Origin: Lacinutrix jangbogonensis
Lineage (GTDB): Bacteria; Bacteroidota; Bacteroidia; Flavobacteriales; Flavobacteriaceae
Direction: 5' to 3'
DNA length: 64,000 nucleotides
Assembly (NCBI RefSeq): GCF_000797445.1
Contig: NZ_JSWF01000028.1
Location: forward strand, 248,001 to 312,000
A program made the translations under genes and the position numbers. Positions 10,092-17,022 of the stretch are shown here, piece by piece. The stretch's first letter is position 1. Every line of letters starts with the position of its first letter. The notes below the pieces were generated by a model that was not told the origin of the DNA, did not search any database, and saw only the letters and a list, made by a program, of their open reading frames with translations.

Positions 10092-12113
10092 TTATTCTTT
10101 AAGCGCATTAGCTTCCTGAACCAACAACTCATTTTTATCATCTAATGCTTTTAAGATAAAATCGTTAATGGCTTCGTTGTTATCTAATCCGTTGTTTAAT
10201 AAAACACCTAAACTTATCATCGTAATAATACGGGTACCCACTTTTTTAACTGCTGTCCCAAAGAGCGACTCTAAATCTTCGTAAGACACACTTTTAGCTA
10301 ATTCTATAATTTCGGCTTTAGCTTTTTCACGTTGATCGTCTGGCATGCGATCGTATTTTTTACCGTAAGATTTTATTTGATCTATTGCTGAACGCTTATT
10401 TTGTTGTGGCTGCTTTATATTATTATTTTGCTGGTTATTATTCTCATTTTTAGGCTTTACTTTCGCCCAAGAATCTCTTAAACCAACGGTTTTATTAAAT
10501 ACTAATTTCTCTGAATTAGAATCGTCATCCACATTAAAATAACCTAAACGTTGAAACTGAAATTGCTTGCCTATTTTAGCTTCTGCTAAACTTGGTTCCA
10601 CAAAAGCTTCAATTATTTTTAAAGAGTTCGGGTTAATAAAATCCATAAAACCTTTATCTGCATGACTGTCTGGAGTTTCATCTGTAAACAGTCTATCGTA
10701 TTCACGAACTTCTGCTTTAATTGCGTGTTTAATTGAAACCCAATGTAATGTTCCTTTTATACGTTTTTCGGTATCTTCAGAATAGGTACAATTAATTTCG
10801 GTTACATTACCAGCTTCGTCTTTTACAACGCTTTCGGCTTTTATTATATAAGCGTTCTTCAGCCTAACTTCTCCACCTAATTTTAATCTAAAAAACTTAC
10901 TACTAGCCTCTTCTTTAAAATCTTCTTTTTCGATATATAATTCGCGAGAGAATGGTACTTTTCTAAAACCTGCGCTATCGTCTTCTTGATTGTTTTCGGC
11001 TTCTAACCATTCTTCTTTATCTTCTGGATAATTGGTGATTACCAATTTCACAGGATCTAAAACAGCCATTACTCGGTCTGCTTTTTTATTTAAATCTTCA
11101 CGAATACAGAATTCTAAAAGTGAGACATCAATTGTGTTTTCGCGTTTAGCAACACCTACAGTTTCTACAAATTTTCTAATAGATTGTGGTGTATAACCAC
11201 GACGACGTAAACCAGAAATGGTAGGCATTCTTGGATCGTTCCAACCTGAAACCACTCCATCTTCAACCAATTTAAGTAACTTACGTTTACTCATGATAGT
11301 GTAACTAAGATTTAAGCGTGCAAACTCACGTTGTTTAGGCTGCATAGGATACTTGTTCTTTGCAAAACCATGTACTTGTTCCTTAAACCAGTCGTAAAGC
11401 TCTCTGTGAGGCTTAAATTCAAGCGAGCAAAGTGAGTGTGAAATTTGCTCTATGTAATCACTTTCACCATGTGTCCAATCGTACATTGGGTAAATACACC
11501 AATCGTTTGCTGTACGATGGTGGTGCTTTTTTAATACACGATACATCAAAGGATCGCGCATTAACATATTTACATGTTGCATGTCTATTTTAGCGCGTAA
11601 AATATGCTCGCCTTCATTACATTCTCCAGCTTTCATTTTAGCAAAAATAGCAAGGTTTTCTTCTACTGTTCTATTCCTATAAGGTCCGTCTACACCTTGT
11701 TGGGTTGGTGTTCCTTTTTGCTCTGCCATTGCTTCGCTTGACTGAGAATCGATATAAGCTTTACCCTCTTTTATAAGTAATATAGCCCAGTCGTAAAGTT
11801 CTTGAAAGTAATCTGAAGAGTAACGCTCTTCTGCCCATTTATAGCCTAACCACGAAATATCATTTTTAATAGCGTCTACGTATTCTTGCTCTTCTTTTGC
11901 AGGATTAGTATCGTCAAAACGTAAATTTACTGGTGCGTTGTATCTTTCGCCCAATCCAAAACTAATACCTATGGCTTTAGTATGGCCAATATGTAAGTAG
12001 CCATTTGGCTCTGGTGGAAAACGAAAACGTAGTTTATCTTGGGATAATCCGTTTGCTAAATCTTCTTCTATAATGTGCTCTAAAAAATTGAGTGCTTTTG
12101 TTTCTGCTGACAT
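10092..12113 (-). CDS. glnS: Glutamine--tRNA ligase with a C-terminal extension
   Basis: Charges tRNA-Gln directly. The class I signatures are HIGHTKAI near residue 41 and IMSKRKL near 272. FRFPPEPNGYL and RFDDTNPAKEE are typical GlnRS sequences. The usual GlnRS ends near residue 560. Here an Asn/Gln-rich linker is followed by about 100 extra residues beginning SAIDQIKSYGKKYD, giving 673 in total. The extension is helical and charged. Deinococcus GlnRS carries an appended YqeY-type tRNA-binding domain, which is a possible parallel, but I cannot confirm homology. Its presence with gltX implies the cell does not depend on the Gat amidation route for Gln-tRNA. Confidence 0.95.
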   Translation of the reverse strand: MSAETKALNFLEHIIEEDLANGLSQDKLRFRFPPEPNGYLHIGHTKAIGISFGLGERYNAPVNLRFDDTNPAKEEQEYVDAIKNDISWLGYKWAEERYSSDYFQELYDWAILLIKEGKAYIDSQSSEAMAEQKGTPTQQGVDGPYRNRTVEENLAIFAKMKAGECNEGEHILRAKIDMQHVNMLMRDPLMYRVLKKHHHRTANDWCIYPMYDWTHGESDYIEQISHSLCSLEFKPHRELYDWFKEQVHGFAKNKYPMQPKQREFARLNLSYTIMSKRKLLKLVEDGVVSGWNDPRMPTISGLRRRGYTPQSIRKFVETVGVAKRENTIDVSLLEFCIREDLNKKADRVMAVLDPVKLVITNYPEDKEEWLEAENNQEDDSAGFRKVPFSRELYIEKEDFKEEASSKFFRLKLGGEVRLKNAYIIKAESVVKDEAGNVTEINCTYSEDTEKRIKGTLHWVSIKHAIKAEVREYDRLFTDETPDSHADKGFMDFINPNSLKIIEAFVEPSLAEAKIGKQFQFQRLGYFNVDDDSNSEKLVFNKTVGLRDSWAKVKPKNENNNQQNNNIKQPQQNKRSAIDQIKSYGKKYDRMPDDQREKAKAEIIELAKSVSYEDLESLFGTAVKKVGTRIITMISLGVLLNNGLDNNEAINDFILKALDDKNELLVQEANALKE

Positions 12114-12306
12114 AAAATTGTTCTTTATTCTGAATGATTATTTAGTTTCCCTTTTTCGTGGGAATGACAGTTTTAAAAGAAATTTCTAAAAAAAACGAGA
12201 AATTTCTACTTAAATAAATCAACTTAAAATAGATTGTAAAATTAGTTAATTTTCTTCTGAAAAAAATTGGAAGTCATTTATAATTATTTGAAGCCTCTTT
12301 TTTAAG

Positions 12307-12314
12307 TACATTTG
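12307..12314 (+). promoter_or_regulatory. Bacteroidota-type -7 promoter element for folB
   Basis: TACATTTG matches the TAnnTTTG -7 consensus and lies about 20 bases before the folB start. A TTTG is present upstream but at a shorter spacing than the usual -33 position. Confidence 0.55.
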
Positions 12315-12332
12315 CCATTCAAAATATAAAAA

Positions 12333-12695
12333 ATGGGAATAATTAAAGTTGAAAATATCCGCATTCATGCCAATCATGGTTGCTTAAAAGAAGAAACAGC
12401 TATTGGAAGTGATTACCGCGTAGATTTAAAAGTAAAAGCAGATTTAGAAAAAAGTGCAAGTTCTGATGCACTTAGCGATACTGTAGATTACGTATTTTTA
12501 AATAAAGTTGTCGCTGAAGAAATGGCAACTCCAAGTGCACTTTTAGAGCATGTTGCTAAACGTATTATAAGACGTATATTAACTGAAGCTAAACAAGTTA
12601 GTATAGCAACTGTTTCTGTAAGTAAGATTAATCCACCAATAAGTGGAGACGTTGAAATGGTTACTATTGAATTGACCGAAAAAAGAAAAAGTTAA
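12333..12695 (+). CDS. folB: Dihydroneopterin aldolase
   Basis: Cleaves 7,8-dihydroneopterin to 6-hydroxymethyl-dihydropterin and glycolaldehyde in folate synthesis. The sequence shows HANHGCLKEE near the N-terminus, where the family carries its pterin-binding motif, SDTVDYVFLN in the middle, and VSVSKINPPI with the conserved catalytic Lys near residue 100. At 120 residues the length is standard. The start is the first ATG after a TAnnTTTG promoter element. It directly precedes tRNA-Cys on the same strand but no hairpin separates them, so some read-through into the tRNA is possible. Confidence 0.93.
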   Translation: MGIIKVENIRIHANHGCLKEETAIGSDYRVDLKVKADLEKSASSDALSDTVDYVFLNKVVAEEMATPSALLEHVAKRIIRRILTEAKQVSIATVSVSKINPPISGDVEMVTIELTEKRKS

Positions 12696-12724
12696 TCAAT
12701 ATAGCTTAAAACGGTAAATATTTT

Positions 12725-12732
12725 TATATTTG
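12725..12732 (+). promoter_or_regulatory. -7 promoter element of tRNA-Cys
   Basis: TATATTTG matches TAnnTTTG and lies 12 bases before the mature tRNA 5' end, a normal distance for tRNA genes in this phylum. I see no convincing -33 TTTG partner. Confidence 0.6.
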
Positions 12733-12744
12733 CTGCCAAATTAG

Positions 12745-12815
12745 GGTGTCGTGGCCGAGTGGCTAGGCAGTGGTCTGCAACACCATCTACAGCAGTTCGA
12801 ATCTGCTCGACACCT
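12745..12815 (+). tRNA. tRNA-Cys (GCA)
   Basis: A full cloverleaf can be drawn. The acceptor stem pairs GGTGTCG with CGACACC. The anticodon stem GTGGT/ACCAT (one G-T pair) holds the loop CTGCAAC with anticodon GCA. The T arm AGCAG/CTGCT carries TTCGAAT. The discriminator base is T (U73), a known identity element of tRNA-Cys. CCA is not encoded. A strong hairpin terminator follows within seven bases. The T arm and acceptor 3' strand are the source sequence of the tandem repeats that occupy the next 1.1 kb. Confidence 0.97.
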
Positions 12816-13930
12816 CAAAAGAAACCTTCAACGCAAGTTGGAGGTTTTTTTTGTTTAAAATTTTAAGAAAATTATGGTAATTTTTTACAGCAGTTCGAAT
12901 CTAATCGACACCTCAAAGAAACCTAAGACGAAAGTAAACTGTTTGTTTTGCTTAAAATTTTAGGAAAATTATAATAATGTTTTAGAGCAGTCCGAATCTG
13001 CTCAACACATCAAAAGAAACCTTAAACGAAAGCAAACTGTTTGTTATGTTTAAAATTTTAGGGAAATTATAATAATGTTTTAGAGCAGTCCGAATCTACT
13101 CGGTACCTCAAAAGAAACCTTCAACGCAAGTTGGCCATTTTTTTATGTTTAAAATTTTAAGAAAATTATGGTAATGTTTTACAGCAGTTCGAATCTGCTC
13201 AACACATCAAAACAAACCTTAAACGAAAGCAAACTGTTTGTTATGTTTAAAATTTTAGGGAAATTATAATAATGTTTTACAGCAGTTCGAATCTAATCGA
13301 CACCTCAAAGAAACCTTAAACGACAGTAAACTGTTTGTTATGCTTAAAATTTTAGGAAAATTATAATAATGTTTCAGAGCAGTCCGAATCTAATCGACAC
13401 CTCAAAAGAAACCTTAAACGAAAGTAAACTGTTTGTTATGCTTAAAATTTTAGGAAAATTATAATAATGTTTCAGAGCAGTCCGAATCTGCTCAACACAT
13501 CAAAAGAAACCTTAAACGAAAGTAAACTGTTTGTTATGCTTAAAATTTTAAGAAAATTATGGTAATGTTTTACACCAGTTCGAATCTGCTCGACACCTCA
13601 AAAGAAACCTTCAACGCAAGTTGGCCATTTTTTTATGTTTAAAATTTTAAGAAAATTATGGTGATTTTTTACAGCAGTTCGAATCTAATCGACACCTCAA
13701 AGAAACCTAAGACGAAAGTAAACTGTTTGTTATGCTTAAAATTTTAGGAAAATTATAATAATGTTTTAGAGCAGTTCGAATCTGCTCAACACATCAAAAC
13801 AAACCTTAAACGAAAGCAAACTGTTTGTTATGTTTAAAATTTTAGGGAAATTATAATAATGTTTTAGAGCAGTCCGAATCTACTCGGTACCTCAAAAGAG
13901 ACCTTAAACGCAAGTTGTCATTTTTTTATT
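12789..13930 (+). repeat. 98 bp tandem array built from the 3' end of tRNA-Cys (tRNA plus 11 copies)
   Basis: The 28-base T-arm/acceptor segment of tRNA-Cys starting at 12789 recurs with starts at 12887, 12984, 13082, 13181, 13279, 13376, 13474, 13572, 13671, 13768 and 13866. The spacings are 97, 98 or 99 bases throughout. Each unit has the tRNA 3'-end copy (core CGAATCT) and a hairpin-like segment. Each also has an AT palindrome (TAAAATTTTA, in some units TTAAAATTTTAA) and a tail such as AATTATAATAATGTTTT. No copy includes the D arm or anticodon, so none can be a tRNA. The array has no ORF. Copies differ as mosaics of a few left and right variants. The pattern recalls the tyrT repeats of E. 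coli, which also carry tRNA 3' ends. Function is unknown; the last 140 bases before the next gene hold nothing I can identify. Confidence 0.95.
12822..12852 (+). terminator. Intrinsic terminator of tRNA-Cys
   Basis: An 11 bp stem (AAACCTTCAAC / GTTGGAGGTTT, one wobble) with a GCAA tetraloop is followed by eight T. It is the intact form of a hairpin that recurs in decayed form in several downstream repeat units. Confidence 0.92.
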
Positions 13931-14070
13931 TTTCAATTATAATAATACAACAGAGGTTTGAAAAGTTGGAATCAATACCTAAAAAAATTATATTATAAAT
14001 AAATATAGATTCCTGAATTCCTAGGAATGACAAAAAGTTTGCGGGTGTTTTCCTCAAATATTTTAAACCA

Positions 14071-14955
14071 TCATTCCACCTTAACATAATACTTCAAGTA
14101 TTTATTAATTTTAGTGTGATCTGCATTAACAGCATCCGATACTAACTGAAAAAAGTAGCGTTCGTTCTTATAATCTATTAGCTTTGCAGTTCCTAATATG
14201 TTTTGAGATTTATATTTAATTACAAAATCTACTCTGTCTAAATCGTTAAATGTTGTATTTACTGTTAGAGGTTTTTTAATTACGAATTCGCTTCCAGGAT
14301 AAAGGGCAGTAAACTGTGTTCTTAAGCTTTTACATTGCTCTAATTGGCTTAACTTTTTATTCTTTACTACTTTGTTGTAAATAAAATAATAACCTCTAGA
14401 AGTCGCTTTTATTGGTAACTCGCTATCTTGATCACTTATAGATAATCTAAAACCTCTGGGTAACATTAGTTTTACTTTTGAATTTAAGACTATAACCGTA
14501 TCTGTATTCATTTTTCTATTAAATGAGGCTTGTCTGTTTCTGTCGCTTAAGTAGTTTATAGTCGCTACTTTATTTCTTTTCTTTTGTTTTTTTTCTAACT
14601 CTTCTAAATAATCGTATTGAGAAGTACTTGAATTGTTATTATCGAGCTTAGAAACTGTACGTGCAATTTTAAAACCTATAACAAGAACTGTAAACAGTAT
14701 AGATGCACCAATCCAAAATGGACTTTTGCTTTTTTTCTCCTTTTTATTGTATTCTTTGTAAGAAGGATGTTGTCTTAGTGGTTCGGTACTACTTTGAAAA
14801 GTAGTACTATTCTCTCTTTGATTGAAGTCTTTACAAGTACCTATAAAATTTGGTTTCTGTCCTGTTAAACCACAGAGTGTTCCAAAACGCTCATCTACTT
14901 GTTTGTTAATGCATGTGTTGCACTATTTTAGTCTAATCTGTTCTTGAGATTGCAT
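14071..14955 (-). pseudogene. Zinc-ribbon-like membrane protein gene interrupted by an in-frame TAG at codon 11
   Basis: Reading upstream of the obvious 146-residue frame shows that it stays open in the same frame. It has a 12-residue-spaced cysteine region and a transmembrane helix, and reaches an ATG at 14955 with only one stop, TAG at 14923-14925. The N-terminus would be MQSQEQIRLK-stop-CNTC. Residues 12-44 carry CxxC, then CGLTGQKPNF, then CKDF, a cysteine pattern common in short Bacteroidota proteins. One helix (about 80-96, FWIGASILFTVLVIGF) follows. The C-terminal 150 residues are a soluble domain I do not recognise. No ATG lies between the stop and codon 149. The change looks like one substitution (for example CAG or AAG to TAG). 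It could be a true nonsense mutation, a read-through codon or a sequence error. Confidence 0.75.
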
Positions 14956-14970
14956 TATTGCTACGTTTTA

Positions 14971-15651
14971 TTAGTGAGTCTGTTCCTCAATTTTTTCAAA
15001 TATTTCTTGAGGATTTAATTTATCTTTTGGCAGAAAACCTTTAACAATAAGTACCGTTCCACAAATTACCAAAATTAATCCTAGAAGACGTTTAACCTTA
15101 ACAATAGCTTTAGGTGTCAATTTATTTTTTAATTGTTTGGCTAATAAAATTTTAAAAATATCTGTTACAAAGTAAGCCGTAATCATGGTTCCAAAAAAGA
15201 TAATAAACCTATTGGTATCATTTTCTAAACTCGGACCAACTACTATAATAATACCTAACCAAAAAACTAAAACACCAATATTAATAAAGTTTAGAAAGAA
15301 ACCTTTAATAAATAATGAAATATAATTTGTTTTAGGTTTTGCCAACTCTACAGTATCTACAGCTTCTTTTTTAGGTTTTTTAAAGTAAATAATAAAACCG
15401 TAAACAGCTAAAATAGAACCACCAAAAACATAAAGACCTGGCTGATTACTTAGGTTTTCTAATAGTTGAAAGCTTGAAAAATAAGCGATTGCAATAAATA
15501 GTATATCTGCAATAATAACACCAAAATCGAATGCTAACGCGGCTCTAAAACCTTTAATTACACTGGTTTCTAGAAGTACGAAAAAAACAGGACCAATCAT
15601 GAAAGCTAAGAAAAAGCCTAATGGTATTGCTGTCTGAATGTCTTCAATCAT
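14971..15651 (-). CDS. LysE/RhtB-type exporter
   Basis: Predicted inner-membrane amino-acid or metabolite exporter. From MIEDIQTAIPLGFF it has 226 residues and six hydrophobic helices. GFFLAFMIGPVFF near the N-terminus is the conserved LysE-family first helix, and GFFLNFINIGVLVFW lies near residue 115. An upstream in-frame ATG would add 30 residues that run into the terminator of the neighbouring gene, so the later start is chosen. The gene stands 15 bases from the ATG of the interrupted zinc-ribbon gene and may form a transcript with it. The substrate is unknown. Confidence 0.82.
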   Translation of the reverse strand: MIEDIQTAIPLGFFLAFMIGPVFFVLLETSVIKGFRAALAFDFGVIIADILFIAIAYFSSFQLLENLSNQPGLYVFGGSILAVYGFIIYFKKPKKEAVDTVELAKPKTNYISLFIKGFFLNFINIGVLVFWLGIIIVVGPSLENDTNRFIIFFGTMITAYFVTDIFKILLAKQLKNKLTPKAIVKVKRLLGLILVICGTVLIVKGFLPKDKLNPQEIFEKIEEQTH

Positions 15652-15745
15652 AAAAAAGGAAAGTGTTGATATTACAAAGTAAAGAAATTTATGGGAAAAA
15701 ATTAACTGTTTTAAGTAGTTAATTACATTAAATATAAACAAAAAA

Positions 15746-15770
15746 AAGCTTCATATAAATATGAAGCTTT
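15746..15770 (-). terminator. Intrinsic terminator after the GIN-domain gene
   Basis: A perfect stem (AAAGCTTCATA / TATGAAGCTTT) with a 3-4 base loop is followed on the minus strand by a T-run. Confidence 0.88.
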
Positions 15771-15795
15771 AGGTCTAATAATATTGTTTGGATTT

Positions 15796-16470
15796 CTATT
15801 TTTTGATCTCTATTCTACCACCAAACGTTTGCTTTTTCTTAACATTTTTAGGATTTCCGTAGATATAAATATCTCCTCCAGCAGTAATTCTAGCATCCAC
15901 TGTTTCTAAAGCATTAACCTCTGCTTCTCCTCCAGCACTAACTTTAACTTCTGTGTTATCTGTTATAAGCTCTTGTCCTTCATAAATACCTCCAGTATTT
16001 AAAGTAACATCTTGAGATTCTGCTTTTCCATTGGTTTCTATAATACCTCCAGAAACGGCTCTAACCTCAAGTTTTCTTACCTTTAAACCTATTTTTAATA
16101 TGGCGCCTTCTTGTGCTCGAAGTTCAATTTTATCTTGTTCTATTAATTCATTACCAACAATTTTAGCGCCTTCATTACCATCTATAACTTCTATTTTTTT
16201 GTAATGCACTGCTACAAAGGTTTTGGTACCATCGAAACTGCGTTCTAATTTCATTCGCACTTTTAATATTCCATTTTTATTAATTATTTCTACGTCATCT
16301 GCATCTTGACCAGAAATAATAACTTTGCTTTCTTCAGATTTAACTAAACTTATATGAATTAAATCGAAGACTTTAACCGTTGTAAAATCGCCCACATTTA
16401 GCTCTTTAGGATTTTGAGAAAAGACAGCTATTGAAATAAATAGTAATACTACTGATGTAACTAGTTTCAT
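15796..16470 (-). CDS. Exported GIN-domain (DUF2807) protein
   Basis: A Sec signal peptide (to about residue 18, FSQ) precedes a right-handed beta-helix-like domain of the DUF2807/GIN family. Repeating short strands alternate with Gly, such as VRAVSGGIIETNG and VKVSAGGEAEVN. The family is abundant in Bacteroidota and predicted to act in the periplasm or at the surface, often linked to anti-sigma-factor systems, but its biochemical role is not established. At 224 residues the length is normal. No sigma factor is adjacent. Confidence 0.85.
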   Translation of the reverse strand: MKLVTSVVLLFISIAVFSQNPKELNVGDFTTVKVFDLIHISLVKSEESKVIISGQDADDVEIINKNGILKVRMKLERSFDGTKTFVAVHYKKIEVIDGNEGAKIVGNELIEQDKIELRAQEGAILKIGLKVRKLEVRAVSGGIIETNGKAESQDVTLNTGGIYEGQELITDNTEVKVSAGGEAEVNALETVDARITAGGDIYIYGNPKNVKKKQTFGGRIEIKK

Positions 16471-16620
16471 GTGTTTGGGTTTATTCTTTTTTTATGATGT
16501 CATGCATGTTGTAATTAATCACTCTTTTAGAAGATTAATTTTTACCATACATGTTTCATAGTAAAGTATTTGTTTGTTTTAAAGAGCACCAAAAACTAAA
16601 ACTGTTACAGTTTTGTAATA

Positions 16621-16929
16621 TTATTTTTCTGAAACAACGTTTACAGCTGTACCGGTAACAGAAATCATATTTACAGCAGATGTTGCTAAAACTTCAAAAT
16701 CTATTTTAATACCAACAATAGCATTTGCATTTAAAGCTTTTGCATTTTCTTTTAATTTATTAAAAGCTTCTTCTTTTACATCATTTACACTCTTATTTAA
16801 AGAATCTAAATATTTACTGGTACTAAAAGAGAATGTTACTTTTTGCTGTTGCGCACTAACTCCTGTTACAATGCCTTTATAATCTATTATTCTAAAGCCT
16901 TCTATAGAATTTGTTGTTGTTAAAATCAT
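16621..16929 (-). CDS. YbjQ/UPF0145 (heavy-metal-binding-domain-like) protein
   Basis: A 102-residue cytoplasmic protein of the YbjQ family, proposed to form pentameric rings. Visible features are the N-terminal ILTTTNSIEGF, the internal IVTGVSAQ, the helix EEAFNKLKENAKALNANAIVGI that precedes the conserved ANAIVG turn, and a C-terminal GTAV strand. The family name refers to a predicted metal-binding fold, but the role is not demonstrated. It lies between the GIN-domain gene and rnr with its own leader of about 90 bases, so it is probably transcribed alone. Confidence 0.85.
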   Translation of the reverse strand: MILTTTNSIEGFRIIDYKGIVTGVSAQQQKVTFSFSTSKYLDSLNKSVNDVKEEAFNKLKENAKALNANAIVGIKIDFEVLATSAVNMISVTGTAVNVVSEK

Positions 16930-17022
16930 GAATGGTTGTTTTATTATTAGTTGATAAATTTATAAAAATGTTACAAATTAATTTTAACAACCTGTCGATT
17001 GTGCTCGAGGAGACAACATTAA

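Noticed and set aside
12887-13915. A cluster of tRNA genes or pseudo-tRNAs
   Set aside because: Only T arm and acceptor 3' strand are copied; D arm, anticodon arm and acceptor 5' strand are absent in every unit.
12887-13930. CRISPR array
   Set aside because: The period is regular, but the sequence between the tRNA-like parts is itself repeated and similar in all units; there are no unique spacers of equal length and no cas genes in the window.
12745-14070. Integrated mobile element at tRNA-Cys
   Set aside because: tRNA 3' ends are common integration sites and the repeated ends look like att sites, but no integrase, excisionase or phage gene lies anywhere between the copies; the intervals are only 98 bp.
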